Below are positions 14,940 to 24,877 of a stretch of 64,000 bases of DNA, in pieces (position 1 is the stretch's first letter; every line of letters starts with the position of its first letter). The stretch comes from an uncultured Phascolarctobacterium sp. Lineage in GTDB: Bacteria > Bacillota > Negativicutes > Acidaminococcales > Acidaminococcaceae. The position numbers and the translations under genes are program-made. The DNA is taken from assembly GCA_947630795.1 (NCBI GenBank), contig CANRJC010000002.1:1-64000 (forward strand). Direction: 5' to 3'. The notes under the pieces were generated by a model. That model had not been told where the DNA came from. It saw nothing but the letters and a program-made list of their open reading frames with translations, and did no database searches.

Positions 14940-15125
14940 GCCCGGCGCAGCAGAGCCTTTCATCCGCGCCCTAACGCTTCCTTCCCCTTAAAGGCACAGC
15001 TGATTTGTCAGACTGTGCTGGGGAAGCCCGGGACAAGCTCAGCGGGCCTGCCGCTACATGAGCCAAAGACTCTGCTCAGCGGGCAGCGATATACACTCGG
15101 CGTGCTCGGTGAACTGTCCACTTCA
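14940..15125 (-). repeat. Dispersed repeat block, inverted relative to the copy at 55.2 kb
   Basis: The 23 bases GCTGGGGAAGCCCGGGACAA-GCT (15017-15039) recur as the exact reverse complement at 55260-55282. Flanking similarity extends further: AAATCAG, AAGGGGAAGGAAG and GCTCAGCGGGC are shared on the complementary strand. Both blocks lie beside an Rpn gene, here downstream, there upstream. No gene is seen between 14824 and 15143. Confidence 0.6.
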
Positions 15126-15143
15126 CGGATCAAAGAGCAGAGC

Positions 15144-16109
15144 TTATTTCGCCAGCTTCAGGAATTTGCCGTACATGGCGTGATCTTCGGCCATCATCTT
15201 GTCGGCGTCGTCGCCGATGATGGCGGTGGGGTCGATGCCCTGCTTCATGAAATAATCTTTGAATTCTTTGCTCTCGCAAGCTTTTTTGGCAGCGGCTCTT
15301 AAAACGTCCAACTTTTCTTTAGGCGTGCCTTTGGGAGCGACTAAAGTGGCCCAAGCCCGAACGGTCATGTCGTGGCCCAACTCTTTGAAGGTGGGCACGT
15401 CGGGATAAATGTTGGAGCGGGTGGCGGCCATCACCGCCAAGATCTTCAAATTGCCGGCGTCCACCTGGCTCTTGAAAACGGAAGGATCGGATAGAGTGGC
15501 CTGGATGTGTTTGCCGGCCAGAGCGGCGGCGATATCGGCGGTGCCTTTGGGGTAGGGCACATGCTTGAACTGCACGCCGAATTCTTCTTCGAAATTCAAA
15601 GAGGCGATGTGCCAAATGGCCCCGGTGCCGGAGTTGCCCATCTGTACCTTGCCGGGGTTGGCCTTGGCGTAGGCCACGAATTCGTCCAAGCTGTTATAGG
15701 GCGCATCCTTGGCCACGATGAGGGCCGCGGGAGCGGCGATGGGAGCGCAGATGGACACATAATCGGCATAAGTGTTTTTGCACTTGCCTTGATGAGGGAA
15801 CATGGCCAGCTCCACCGTCACCATGCCCAGGGTGTGGCCGTCGGCCTTGGCTCGGGCAGTCTCTACCATGCCGGTGACGCCGCCGCCGTCGGGTCTATTG
15901 ACAGCCACGAATTTGCTGCCGGGCAATTCTTTCTCCAAAAATTGCAACAGACCCCGGGCAGAAACGTCGGTGCCGCCGCCGGGAGCTTTGGGGATGATGA
16001 CAGTGATGTCGCCGTCGGCGGGATAAGCGGCCTTCTTGCCGCCGCCGCAGCCGGCTGCCGCGAGAGTAAGCATGAAAAGAGATAGGATGAGAGCTAAGAT
16101 CTTCTTCAT
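15144..16109 (-). CDS. Tripartite tricarboxylate transporter substrate-binding lipoprotein (TctC family)
   Basis: The 321-residue product starts at ATG 16109 after AAGGAG. A lipoprotein signal peptide ends in LAAAGC with Cys21 as lipid anchor, followed by the TctC-type bilobal binding protein: ITVIIPKAPGGGTDVSARGLLQFLE, KFVAVNRPDGGG, GMVTVELAMF, VQMGNSGTGAIWH, VPTFKELGHDM. Such proteins deliver carboxylates such as citrate or related acids to TctAB membrane subunits. No TctA or TctB gene adjoins it, so it must use a transporter encoded elsewhere or act as a sensor. It follows the sialidase-like gene on the same strand after 51 bases. Confidence 0.92.
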   Translation of the reverse strand: MKKILALILSLFMLTLAAAGCGGGKKAAYPADGDITVIIPKAPGGGTDVSARGLLQFLEKELPGSKFVAVNRPDGGGVTGMVETARAKADGHTLGMVTVELAMFPHQGKCKNTYADYVSICAPIAAPAALIVAKDAPYNSLDEFVAYAKANPGKVQMGNSGTGAIWHIASLNFEEEFGVQFKHVPYPKGTADIAAALAGKHIQATLSDPSVFKSQVDAGNLKILAVMAATRSNIYPDVPTFKELGHDMTVRAWATLVAPKGTPKEKLDVLRAAAKKACESKEFKDYFMKQGIDPTAIIGDDADKMMAEDHAMYGKFLKLAK

Positions 16110-16160
16110 GTGGTACACTCCTTATCGTAAAATTTTTGGAAAAAATTTTTTGAGACGAAT

Positions 16161-17174
16161 TTAAGAGATGGCGAGGCGAAGGAGAGCGATGTTCTGCCGC
16201 CGCCATGTGTAGGTGACATAGAGCAGGTCCTCACGTTCACTGCAAAGCAGACAGGGGTAAGAATATTCTCCCGGCCCCGTCTCCAAGTCCAGCTCCTTTT
16301 TAAAATCGAGGCCGTTTTCGGAAGAGAGGAGGCTGAGAGGGGAGCGGCTGCCCCAATTTTTTGCGACGGGATTGCAGGCGAGGTAGAGTCTTTTGTATGT
16401 ATAGATCACATCTAAGCCGCTGTTGTTGTTGGGCAGGTCGAGAGGATAGGGGGAAGAAAAAATTCGCCCGTCATCAAAACTGTCGGCTCGATAAATTTTG
16501 CCTTCGCTGCTGCGCAGCAACATATGCACTCCTGCTTCATCCTGCCACAAAGAAGGTTGGATGACGCCCCTGCCGCAAAAACTTTGGGGGCTGACGGCGA
16601 TGTCGCTTTTTGTGACGATTTTATTTTTTTCCTCGTAAGCAAGACCTTCGATGGCTATGGGAGGCGAAAGCTGCCACGTGCGGCCGCCGTCGACGCTTCT
16701 ATCGGCATAAGCTTGCCACACGCCTTTTTCGGTGCTGGCCCCGGCTAAAAGGGCGCCGCTTTTTAAGAGCAGCACTTTATTGCGCACGGGGCCCCGGCCG
16801 CCGCTGTCACCGGGCACCAATTCTTCTTCTTCTGACCAAGTGCGGCCCTCATCGCGAGAGCGGCGCACAAAAGTTTGCCAAGCGGCGATGCGCCGGCCTT
16901 TTTTGTAAAAGAGCACCAGCTCTTTTTCTTTCTCGTTCGGCCACAGCACCGGGTTCCAATGAGGGCAGCCGCCCCCTGCGATGAACTGCGGTTCTTGCCA
17001 ACGCCCGTCGCGCAAAGCAACGCCGTAGATGGCGCAATCGTCGGCTCCCTCTTTGCTGCCGGCAAAAAAGCAGCAATAAAGGCTGCCCCGAGAGAGGAGA
17101 GCCAAAGAAGAAGCGTGGCAGAAAGCGCCGGGAGACTTTTTCAAAATAAATTCGCGGCTGCGGATGCTGAGCAT
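16161..17174 (-). CDS. Sialidase-like BNR-repeat protein (BNR_2 family)
   Basis: The 337-residue product has no signal peptide. It shows Asp-box/BNR repeats of a six-bladed propeller: RSRDEGRTWS (about 107-116), RSVDGGRTW and a degenerate SSENGLDF. The N-terminal HASSLALLSRGSLYCCFFAGSKEG followed by CPHWNPVLW resembles the exo-alpha-sialidase-like BNR_2 family. True sialidases are usually secreted, so a cytoplasmic location is unusual and the substrate may not be sialic acid. It starts at ATG 17174; a minus-strand TATAAT lies at 17210-17215. The TctC gene follows, suggesting a two-gene unit. Confidence 0.75.
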   Translation of the reverse strand: MLSIRSREFILKKSPGAFCHASSLALLSRGSLYCCFFAGSKEGADDCAIYGVALRDGRWQEPQFIAGGGCPHWNPVLWPNEKEKELVLFYKKGRRIAAWQTFVRRSRDEGRTWSEEEELVPGDSGGRGPVRNKVLLLKSGALLAGASTEKGVWQAYADRSVDGGRTWQLSPPIAIEGLAYEEKNKIVTKSDIAVSPQSFCGRGVIQPSLWQDEAGVHMLLRSSEGKIYRADSFDDGRIFSSPYPLDLPNNNSGLDVIYTYKRLYLACNPVAKNWGSRSPLSLLSSENGLDFKKELDLETGPGEYSYPCLLCSEREDLLYVTYTWRRQNIALLRLAIS

Positions 17175-17276
17175 GAGAGGCCTCGCATTTTTTGATCGAT
17201 TCCATTATATCATATGAAAGAAAAGGGCGAAACAGCAGGGAAAAAATTTGCGGGCTCAAAGCTCGGCCTTCGCGTC

Positions 17277-17306
17277 TTGTCATTTGCGGCGGCGGTAGTT
17301 TATAAT
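17277..17306 (+). promoter_or_regulatory. Promoter of yqeC
   Basis: TTGTCA (17277-17282), 18-base spacer, TATAAT (17301-17306). It lies inside the upstream in-frame extension of yqeC, so the long start at 17214 is unlikely. The message would have a very short leader before GTG 17319. Confidence 0.7.
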
Positions 17307-17318
17307 GAAGACGAGGCG

Positions 17319-18023
17319 GTGAAAGTTTTGTTTTCTTTTCTGCGGGACGAAAAAAAGCACGTGCTCTCTTTGGTGGGGGCCGGCGGCAAGACCACGCTCC
17401 TTTATGAATGGGCGGGATATTTTGCTCAGCTAGGCCGCAAAACTGCGGTGAGCACCACTGCTCACATTTTGCAGCCGCCGAAAAATTTTGCGGCGGACCT
17501 TAGGGAAGCACGGCGTTTGTGGCAGAAGGCTAGCTTCGCCGTGTGCGGCGAAGTAGAAAAAGACACAGGCAAATTGATCGCTCCCGCTTTTTTGAGCCAG
17601 CTGGCGGCCGAGGCCGAGATAGTCCTTCTCGAAGCCGACGGCGCGAAAGGCCGGCCTGCGAAAATACCCGCCCCGTGGGAGCCGGTGCTGCTTGAAGAGA
17701 GCGACGCGGTCATCGCCGTCTTCGGCTTGGACGCTCTCGACCGTCCCTTGCAAGAAGTGTGCTTTCGCTATGAAGTCGCGCAAAAAAATTTCGGGCTCGC
17801 GCCTGCAGCTCTTTTAGACACAGAGACGGCGGCTCGCTTGCTGCTTTCTCCCTTGGGCGGCCGCAAAAACGTGGGAGACCGGGCTTTTTATATCGTCCTC
17901 AATAAATGCGATGATGAAATATTAAAAGCTAAAGGCGAAAAGTTAAGAGAAGCACTCTGCGCCTTAGGCATGAAAAAAGAAGCCGCGGCCCTGCGGGGCA
18001 CGTTAGGCGATCTTTACCTTTGA
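17319..18023 (+). CDS. yqeC: YqeC-family putative selenium-cofactor biosynthesis P-loop protein
   Basis: From GTG 17319 the product has 234 residues. Near the N-terminus is a Walker A loop (LVGAGGKTTLLYEWA, Lys24), followed by AVSTTAHIL and LLEADGAKGRPAKIPAPWEPV, the conserved core of the YqeC family. YqeC and YqeB are predicted to serve maturation of selenium-dependent molybdenum hydroxylases such as xanthine dehydrogenase; biochemical proof is limited. yqeB follows after 16 bases and xdhC stands downstream, consistent with that role. The start is uncertain: TTG 17328 is also possible. Confidence 0.82.
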   Translation: MKVLFSFLRDEKKHVLSLVGAGGKTTLLYEWAGYFAQLGRKTAVSTTAHILQPPKNFAADLREARRLWQKASFAVCGEVEKDTGKLIAPAFLSQLAAEAEIVLLEADGAKGRPAKIPAPWEPVLLEESDAVIAVFGLDALDRPLQEVCFRYEVAQKNFGLAPAALLDTETAARLLLSPLGGRKNVGDRAFYIVLNKCDDEILKAKGEKLREALCALGMKKEAAALRGTLGDLYL

Positions 18024-18039
18024 GAAAAAAGGAGCGACC

Positions 18040-18870
18040 GTGGAAGAATTAAAGATAGCAGTGCGAGGAGCGGGAGACTTGGCCACCGGTGTCATCTGCA
18101 GATTGACGAGGGCAGGCTATAGGGTGCTGGTGCTGGAATGTGCGGCCCCCACCGTCATCAGAAGGCAGGCGGCCTTGGCCGAAGCTCTTTACGAAGGCAG
18201 CTTTCAAGTGGAAGGCCTCACCGCTCGCATGATAAAAAATTTAAAAGAGAGCAAAGCGGTGTGGGAGTGGGGAGAAGTGCCCATCCTCGTCGACCCCGAG
18301 GGAAGAAGTCTCAAAGATTTTAAGCCCGATATTTTGATCGACGCCATCATCGCCAAAAAAAATTTAGGCACGACAAAAGAGCTGGCCCCTTTCATCATTG
18401 CTTTGGGCCCCGGCTTCACGGCGGGGCAGGATGCGGATATCGTCATCGAGACCCAAAGGGGGCACGATCTGGGCCGCATCATCAGACAGGGCAGCGCCGC
18501 CCCCAACAGCGGCGTGCCGGGCCTCATCGCCGGCTTTGGTGCCGAGAGAGTGCTGCATGCGCCGGCAGCGGGAAGGCTCACCGTAGTGCAGGACATCGGC
18601 AGTGTCGTTCAAAAAGGCGACGTCATCGCTCTCATCAAAACCGAAACGGGCGAAGAAAACCCAGTGCGGGCGACTCTCACCGGTTTGGTGCGGGGCATGC
18701 TGAAAGACGGCTTTGAAGTGAAGAAGGGGCTGAAAATGGCAGACATCGACCCTCGTTTGGACCAGCTGAAAAATTGTTACACCGTCTCCGACAAGGCCCG
18801 CTGTATCGCCGGCAGCGTTTTGGAAGCGGTGTGCGCTTATGAAAGAGGACTTTTTACTCGGCAAAGCTAA
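18040..18870 (+). CDS. yqeB: YqeB-family selenium-dependent molybdenum hydroxylase accessory protein
   Basis: The 276-residue product starts at GTG after AAAGGAG. It has an N-terminal nucleotide-binding-like motif, VRGAGDLATGVICRLTRAGYRV, then VLECAAPTVIRRQAALAEAL and IIALGPGFTAGQDADIVIETQRGHDLGR, all diagnostic for the EF2563/YqeB family. Members are predicted to help insert or mature the labile selenium cofactor of molybdenum hydroxylases. Its gene lies between yqeC and xdhC; no hydroxylase structural gene or selD is visible in the window. Confidence 0.9.
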   Translation: MEELKIAVRGAGDLATGVICRLTRAGYRVLVLECAAPTVIRRQAALAEALYEGSFQVEGLTARMIKNLKESKAVWEWGEVPILVDPEGRSLKDFKPDILIDAIIAKKNLGTTKELAPFIIALGPGFTAGQDADIVIETQRGHDLGRIIRQGSAAPNSGVPGLIAGFGAERVLHAPAAGRLTVVQDIGSVVQKGDVIALIKTETGEENPVRATLTGLVRGMLKDGFEVKKGLKMADIDPRLDQLKNCYTVSDKARCIAGSVLEAVCAYERGLFTRQS

Positions 18871-19235
18871 GGCTCACAGTCTAAAACTCGAAGACTAAAA
18901 CGCAAAGACTCACACTTAAAGTCCGGCGGTCAAAGATCAAAACTCAAAGTCTCATACTTAGAGTCTTCGACCCAAAGATCAAAACTCGAGATCTCACGAG
19001 CACAGACTAAAGCTCAAAGACAAAAGCTCTGAGACTAAAACTCTCACACGAAATATCTCACACTCAAACTCTCACACGTAAAGTCTCAAACATTGATACT
19101 CAAACTAAAATACTGAAACTCAAACTCTTAGAGTCTTACGTTCAAAGTCTCACGCATAAAGTTATAAACTCATAAGCTCAAACTGAAAGTCTCAGACGTA
19201 AATACTCAAGCAAAAAGTCTCACACGTTTCATAGA
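18871..19235. repeat. Low-complexity gap of degenerate AAAGTCTCACAC units
   Basis: About 365 bases consist almost entirely of variations on AAA(C/G)TCTCA(C)AC, CTCAAAGTCT, AAAACTCAAA and ACTCTCACACG, with unit lengths of 8-14 bases. No frame looks protein-coding; spacing is too irregular for CRISPR. It separates yqeB from xdhC. Confidence 0.75.
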
Positions 19236-19244
19236 GAGGCTCAA

Positions 19245-20192
19245 ATGGATATAAAATTATTGAAGAAAGCAATAGACTTCATCAAAAAAGAAGAGCCCGC
19301 CCTTTTTTGTGCGATAACAGAGCGAAAAGGCTCCGGCCCCCGGGGGCCGGGAGCCGTGCTGCTGGTCTCTCTCGCCGGCCCCGAGGGGGGCACCGTGGGA
19401 GGCGGCGCTTTAGAAGCGGCAGCCATCAAAGAAGGGCAGGCTGTTTTAAGGGACGGCTCTGCCCCAACGCTTCGCTCTTATCGCCTGGACCCTGCAGGAG
19501 GCGCCTATTGCGGCGGCGAAGTGAAGCTGCTCTTTTATCCTTTAAAGAAAAAAGACGCAACTCTTTTGCTCTCGTTGGCGCAACGTTTGCAAAGACCAGC
19601 TTCCCCCTGCGCTCTGCTGTGGCCCTTAGAAGGCGGCAGCCTTTTATCGAGCGACGACGTAAAGAGCTGCGGTCTCGTAAAAATAGCCGGCAAAAAATAT
19701 TTCGCGCAAATTTTGAACGAAGAAGACAGAGTCTATATCTTCGGCAGCGGCCACGTGGCCCGGGCTTTGGTGCCTGTTTTGGCCCGCACCGGTTTTCGCT
19801 GTGCGGTGTGTGACGATAGGCCCGATCTTTTGACGAAAGAAAATTTTCCCGACGCCGATGAATTGCGTCTCATCGATTATGAAGAGCTGACGGCCTTTCA
19901 CGCTCTCGGCCCCGCCGCTTACGCCGTGGTGATGACAAGAGGTCATCTTTTTGACACGAAGACCGAGGCAGCCCTCTTAAAGTCGGCGGCCAAATACATC
20001 GGCGTGATGGGGAGCAGCACCAAGGCCCGCTTGGTGAGAGAAGAACTCGGCGCTCTCGGTTTCAGCGCAGAACGATTGGCGAGAGTGAAAAGCCCCATAG
20101 GCCTTGACATCGGCAGCGAAACACCGGAAGAGATAGCCATCAGCATCGCAGCTCAATTGGTGGCCGTGCGCCGCGGGCTTTTAGGAGCATAA
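19245..20192 (+). CDS. XdhC/CoxI-family molybdenum hydroxylase maturation protein
   Basis: The 315-residue product begins with an XdhC_CoxI domain (about 15-80; CAITERKGSGPRGPGAVLLV, GGTVGGGALEAAAI) and ends with an XdhC Rossmann domain (about 165-310; VYIFGSGHVARALVPVLARTGF, VVMTRGHLFDTKTEAALLKS, YIGVMGSSTKARLVREEL, PIGLDIGSETPEEIAISIAAQLVAVRRG split over the end). XdhC proteins bind molybdenum cofactor and support its sulfuration and insertion into xanthine-dehydrogenase-like enzymes. With yqeB and yqeC upstream, a selenium-dependent variant is likely. It starts at ATG after GAGAGGC. Confidence 0.92.
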   Translation: MDIKLLKKAIDFIKKEEPALFCAITERKGSGPRGPGAVLLVSLAGPEGGTVGGGALEAAAIKEGQAVLRDGSAPTLRSYRLDPAGGAYCGGEVKLLFYPLKKKDATLLLSLAQRLQRPASPCALLWPLEGGSLLSSDDVKSCGLVKIAGKKYFAQILNEEDRVYIFGSGHVARALVPVLARTGFRCAVCDDRPDLLTKENFPDADELRLIDYEELTAFHALGPAAYAVVMTRGHLFDTKTEAALLKSAAKYIGVMGSSTKARLVREELGALGFSAERLARVKSPIGLDIGSETPEEIAISIAAQLVAVRRGLLGA

Positions 20193-20197
20193 GTATT

Positions 20198-20252
20198 CTT
20201 GTATACAAGTTGCATTAAAACGGGTATGTACTTATAATAAGGAACATACCCG
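20198..20252 (+). promoter_or_regulatory. gltB promoter with palindrome and overlapping inverted repeat
   Basis: CTTGTATACAAG (20198-20209) is a perfect 12-base palindrome abutting the -35 box TTGCAT (20210-20215); 17 bases later is TATAAT (20233-20238). A second inverted repeat, CGGGTATGT (20221-20229) and ACATACCCG (20244-20252), flanks the -10 box and is followed by AAATTTTTTTGCTTTTTT, so it could also act as terminator of xdhC. TTGTATACAA-type palindromes are typical of GntR-family operators, but the regulator is unknown. Confidence 0.7.
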
Positions 20253-20293
20253 CAAATTTTTTTGCTTTTTTAAAAAAGAGAGGGGAAAGGGCA

Positions 20294-23200
20294 ATGAGCG
20301 AATTTTTGCCGAAGAAGCAGGGACTTTACGATCCTTGGTTCGAACACGATGCCTGCGGTATAGGCGTGGTGGCCAACATCAAAGGGAAAAGATTCAACAA
20401 GATCCTGCGCCAAGCTTTGGTGGTCTTAAGAAACATGGACCACAGAGGCGGGCAGGGGGCCGACGTGAATTCCGGCGACGGAGCCGGCGTGCTGCTCCAG
20501 CTGCCTCATTTATTTTTCGTGAAGGAGCTGGCTAAACAAGAGGCGGATCTTCCCGAGGCCGGTGCCTATGCTGTGGGCTTTATCTTTTTGCCGCCCGACA
20601 GCGTGGAGAGAGAAAATCTTCGGCGGCATTTCGAAGGGATAGTGAAAGAGAACGGCCAGAAATTTTTGTGTTGGCGAACGGTGCCGGTGAACAGCGCCGT
20701 GCTGGGAGAAAAATCCCGCCAGAGCCAGCCCTTCATGGCCCAAGCTTTCATCCTGCCGTCGGAAGAAGTGGCGGAAAGATTGGAAGTGGACCCCGACGCT
20801 TTCGAGCGGCAGCTCTACATCATCAGGCGGCAGGCCGAGAACCGCATTCGCTACGGCAGTTTGAGAGGCGGCAAATATTTTTATATAGCGAGCCTCAGTT
20901 CCCGCACGATAGTCTATAAAGGCATGCTCACCACCGAGCAGCTCAGCACTTTTTATCCCGATCTGCAAGACAGTTCCATGGAGACGGCGATGGCCCTGGT
21001 GCACAGCCGTTTCAGCACCAACACCTTCCCCAGTTGGGAAAGAGCTCATCCTTATCGCTATTTGCTGCATAACGGCGAGATCAACACTCTGCGGGGCAAT
21101 ATCAATTGGATGCGGGCCCGGCAGGGGATGTGCGGCAACAGCCTGTGGGGCAAAGATATCGCGAAGGTGCTGCCCATCATCGACGAGACCGGCTCCGATT
21201 CGGGCATGTTCGACAATTGTTTGGAATTTTTGGTGATGAGCGGCCGCAGCCTCCCTCACGCCGTGATGATGATGATCCCCGAGCCCTGGTGTAAAAATCC
21301 TCACATCAGCAAAGAATTGAAGGCCTTCTTCGAATATCACAACTCGGTGATGGAAGCGTGGGACGGCCCTGCCGCCATGGTCTTCACCGACGGCCGCACC
21401 ATTTGCGCCGCTCTCGACCGCAACGGCCTGCGTCCCTCTCGCTATTACATCACCGAAGACGACACCATCGTGCTGGCCTCTGAGGTGGGCGTGCTGGACA
21501 TCGACCCGGCCACTGTGGTGAAAAAAGATCGGCTGCGCCCGGGGCGGCTCTTGGTGATCGACACCGTCGAAGGCCGCATCATCGGCAACGACGAGATCAA
21601 AGAGAAGATCGCCACCGAACGGCCTTACCAAAAATGGCTGGACGAAAATTCCATCAAATTAAAAAATATAACTTTGAAGAGCCCGGTGCCCGCACCCGAC
21701 ATGCGCACCCTCATGCAAAGGCAGCGCATCTTCGGCTACAGCATGGAAGACCTCACCAAATTTTTGCGGCCCATGGCCTTAAACGGCATCGATCCTCTGG
21801 GCGCCATGGGCAACGATGCTCCCTTGGCGGTGCTCAGCCCGCGGCCGCAGCTCCTTTATAATTATTTCAAACAGCTTTTCGCTCAAGTCACCAATCCTCC
21901 CATCGACGCCATCAGAGAAGAAGTTTTCACCGACACCACCAGCGGCATCGGCCCCGAGTGGAACCTCATCGATCCTCAGCCCCAAAGCTGTCATCAAATT
22001 TCGGCCGAGTCGCCTATCTTGAGCAACGTAGAATTGGCCAAGCTGAAAGAGATCCCCAACTTCGAAGCGGCCGTCATCCCCATGCTCTTCAACGTCGATG
22101 AAGGAGGGCAGGGGCTGAAGAAGGGTTTGGACAAACTTTTCGAGCGGGCCGATAAATTCGTAGAGAAGGGCAAGTGCATCCTCATCCTCTCCGACCGAGG
22201 CGTCAGCAAGAAGCACGCTCCCATCCCCGCCCTTTTGGCCGGGGCAGGCCTGCATCATCATTTGATCAAAAACGGCACCCGTTTTAAAACTTCCATCATC
22301 ATCGAATCGGCGGAGCCTAGGGAAGTTCATCACTTCGCCGCCCTTTTGGGCTACGGCGTCAGCGGCATCAACCCCTACCTCGCCTTCGAGAGCCTGCAGA
22401 AAATGTGCAAGACGGGGATGATCAAGCTTCCCTTCGAAAAAGCCGAGGCCAATTACATCAGCGCCTGCACCCACGGCATCGCCAAAATTTTGTCGAAGAT
22501 GGGCATCTCCACCGTGCAGTCTTATCGGGGAGCGCAGATCTTCGAAGCCATCGGCATCGGCAGCGAGGTGATCGACAAATATTTCACCGGCACCCCCAGC
22601 CGCATCGAAGGCATCGGCTTAGACGAGATCGCCAAAGAAGTGGAGCTGCGGCATAAAGCCGGCTACGAAGCGGCGGACAGGAACGAACTGGGCAGCTACA
22701 GCAGCGGCACGCAATATCAATGGCGCTACGACGGCGAGCAGCATCTCTTCGATCCTGCCACCATCATCAAATTACAAGAGGCCTGTCGAAAAGGCGATTA
22801 TAAATTATTCAAAGAATTCAGCGCCCGACTTCGCTCCGGCGCCTTCGCCAATCAAAATTTACGCAGCATGCTCACCTTCACTCCCCAGCGTTTGCCGGTG
22901 GATATCAACGAAGTAGAATCGATCGAGAGCATCTGCCGCCGTTTCAAGACCGGCGCCATGAGCTACGGCTCTCTAAGTCAGGAAGCTCACGAATGTTTGG
23001 CCATTGCGATGAACGCCATCGGCGGCAAGTCCAACACCGGCGAAGGAGGGGAGAGCCCCGAGCGTTTCCAACCCATGAGCGACGGCCGCAGCAAAAGAAG
23101 CGCCATCAAACAGGTGGCCAGCGGCCGCTTCGGCGTCACTGCCGCTTACTTGGTGAACGCCGATGAGATCCAGATCAAGATCGCTCAGGGAGCCAAGCCC

Positions 23201-24877
23201 GGCGAGGGCGGTCAATTGCCCGGCGGCAAAGTTTATCCTTGGATCGCCGAGTGCAGAGGCACCACTGCCGGCATCGGCCTCATCTCGCCGCCGCCTCATC
23301 ACGATATCTATTCTATCGAAGATCTGGCAGAATTGATCCACGATCTTAAATGCGCCAACCCTCGGGCCCGCATCAGCGTGAAATTGGTCAGCGAAGTGGG
23401 CGTGGGCACCATAGCTGCCGGCGTGGTGAAGGCCTGTGCCGATGTGGTGTTGATCAGCGGCTACGACGGCGGCACCGGGGCCAGCCCCCGCACTTCCATC
23501 ACCCACGCCGGTCTTCCCTGGGAACTGGGCCTGATGGAGACCCATCAAACGCTTTTGCTGAACAATTTACGCAGCCGCGTCACCTTAGAGACCGACGGTA
23601 AGTTGATGACGGGCCGCGATGTCATCATCGCCGCTCTTTTGGGCGCGGAAGAATTCGGTTTCGCTACGGCTCCGCTGGTGGCCTTGGGCTGCATCATGAT
23701 GAGGGTGTGCAATTTGAACACCTGTCCCATGGGCATCGCCACGCAAGATCCGCTGCTGAGGAAAAATTTCAAGGGCAAGCCAGAATACGTCATCAACTTC
23801 ATGCGCTTCATCGCTCAGGAAGTGAGAGAATATATGGCGGCCCTGGGCTTCAGGACCATCGACGAGATGGTGGGCCGCACAGAGGTGCTCTTGGTAAAAC
23901 CCCAGTCCGAACGCCATTGGAAAAATAAAAATTTAGACCTTTCGCCTCTGCTCTTCAAACCGGAAGTGGAAAGAGGCAGCAGCCAAGTGTGCCGAGAAAA
24001 ACAAGATCATCACTTGGAAAGATCTTTGGACATGCGGGAACTCTTGGCCATCTGCAAGGCTGCCGTGGAAAAAGGCAAACCGGTGGCGGTCACCCTGCCG
24101 GTGAAAAATACCGACAGAGTGGTGGGCACCATCTTGGGCAGCGAGATAACCCGCCGCTACGGCAGCAAGGGCCTCGCCGAAGACACCGTTCGTTTGCATT
24201 TCAGAGGCAGTGCGGGCCAAAGTTTCGGCGCCTTTTTACCTAAAGGCGTGACCCTCAGTCTCGAAGGCGACGCCAACGATCACGTGGGGAAGGGCCTCTC
24301 CGGCGGCAAATTGATTATCGCTCCCGATCGGGCGGCAAAATTCAGACCGGAAGAAAATATCATCATCGGCAATGTGGCCCTCTACGGCGCCACCGGCGGC
24401 GAAGCCTACATCTCCGGCATCGCCGGCGAACGCTTCTGCATCAGAAACAGCGGTGCTTCGGTCGTCGTGGAAGGCGTGGGCGATCACGGCTGCGAATATA
24501 TGACCGGGGGCACGGTGGTGATATTGGGCAAGACCGGGCGCAATTTCGCCGCGGGCATGAGCGGCGGCATCGCCTATGTTTTAGATCAAGACGGCACTTT
24601 GGCCGAAGATTGCAACAAAGAGATCGTCCTCTTGGAGCCCATGACCGCCATGGACGACAGTTTGACGGTGAAAAAACTTGTCAATAAACACGCCGAATAC
24701 ACAGGCAGTCCTCTCGCCAAAGAAATTTTGGCTCATTGGCCCGACTATCAAAGCAAATTCGTGAAAGTCATCCCCAAAGAATACAAAAAAGTGATGAACA
24801 GGCTGAACGATTACCTGCAGCAGGGGCTGACACTGAGTGAGGCCACCTTGAAAGTTTTCGAGGAGGTGAAGGCATAA
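20294..24877 (+). CDS. gltB: Glutamate synthase large (alpha) subunit
   Basis: The 1527-residue product makes glutamate from 2-oxoglutarate and glutamine-derived ammonia. The glutaminase domain begins after a 20-residue propeptide at Cys21 ([12 protein letters not shown]); then come the central domain, the FMN-binding barrel (about 800-1200; [41 protein letters not shown]) with the 3Fe-4S ligands in [15 protein letters not shown], and the C-terminal glutamate-synthase beta-helix ([27 protein letters not shown] split over two strands). Full length for bacterial GltB. It starts at ATG after GAGAGGGGAAAGGG and overlaps gltD by one base. Confidence 0.97.
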   Translation: MSEFLPKKQGLYDPWFEHDACGIGVVANIKGKRFNKILRQALVVLRNMDHRGGQGADVNSGDGAGVLLQLPHLFFVKELAKQEADLPEAGAYAVGFIFLPPDSVERENLRRHFEGIVKENGQKFLCWRTVPVNSAVLGEKSRQSQPFMAQAFILPSEEVAERLEVDPDAFERQLYIIRRQAENRIRYGSLRGGKYFYIASLSSRTIVYKGMLTTEQLSTFYPDLQDSSMETAMALVHSRFSTNTFPSWERAHPYRYLLHNGEINTLRGNINWMRARQGMCGNSLWGKDIAKVLPIIDETGSDSGMFDNCLEFLVMSGRSLPHAVMMMIPEPWCKNPHISKELKAFFEYHNSVMEAWDGPAAMVFTDGRTICAALDRNGLRPSRYYITEDDTIVLASEVGVLDIDPATVVKKDRLRPGRLLVIDTVEGRIIGNDEIKEKIATERPYQKWLDENSIKLKNITLKSPVPAPDMRTLMQRQRIFGYSMEDLTKFLRPMALNGIDPLGAMGNDAPLAVLSPRPQLLYNYFKQLFAQVTNPPIDAIREEVFTDTTSGIGPEWNLIDPQPQSCHQISAESPILSNVELAKLKEIPNFEAAVIPMLFNVDEGGQGLKKGLDKLFERADKFVEKGKCILILSDRGVSKKHAPIPALLAGAGLHHHLIKNGTRFKTSIIIESAEPREVHHFAALLGYGVSGINPYLAFESLQKMCKTGMIKLPFEKAEANYISACTHGIAKILSKMGISTVQSYRGAQIFEAIGIGSEVIDKYFTGTPSRIEGIGLDEIAKEVELRHKAGYEAADRNELGSYSSGTQYQWRYDGEQHLFDPATIIKLQEACRKGDYKLFKEFSARLRSGAFANQNLRSMLTFTPQRLPVDINEVESIESICRRFKTGAMSYGSLSQEAHECLAIAMNAIGGKSNTGEGGESPERFQPMSDGRSKRSAIKQVASGRFGVTAAYLVNADEIQIKIAQGAKPGEGGQLPGGKVYPWIAECRGTTAGIGLISPPPHHDIYSIEDLAELIHDLKCANPRARISVKLVSEVGVGTIAAGVVKACADVVLISGYDGGTGASPRTSITHAGLPWELGLMETHQTLLLNNLRSRVTLETDGKLMTGRDVIIAALLGAEEFGFATAPLVALGCIMMRVCNLNTCPMGIATQDPLLRKNFKGKPEYVINFMRFIAQEVREYMAALGFRTIDEMVGRTEVLLVKPQSERHWKNKNLDLSPLLFKPEVERGSSQVCREKQDHHLERSLDMRELLAICKAAVEKGKPVAVTLPVKNTDRVVGTILGSEITRRYGSKGLAEDTVRLHFRGSAGQSFGAFLPKGVTLSLEGDANDHVGKGLSGGKLIIAPDRAAKFRPEENIIIGNVALYGATGGEAYISGIAGERFCIRNSGASVVVEGVGDHGCEYMTGGTVVILGKTGRNFAAGMSGGIAYVLDQDGTLAEDCNKEIVLLEPMTAMDDSLTVKKLVNKHAEYTGSPLAKEILAHWPDYQSKFVKVIPKEYKKVMNRLNDYLQQGLTLSEATLKVFEEVKA

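Noticed and set aside
18871-19235. Possible CRISPR array
   Set aside because: Units are 8-14 bases, imperfect and irregularly spaced; there are no constant repeats, unique spacers or cas genes.
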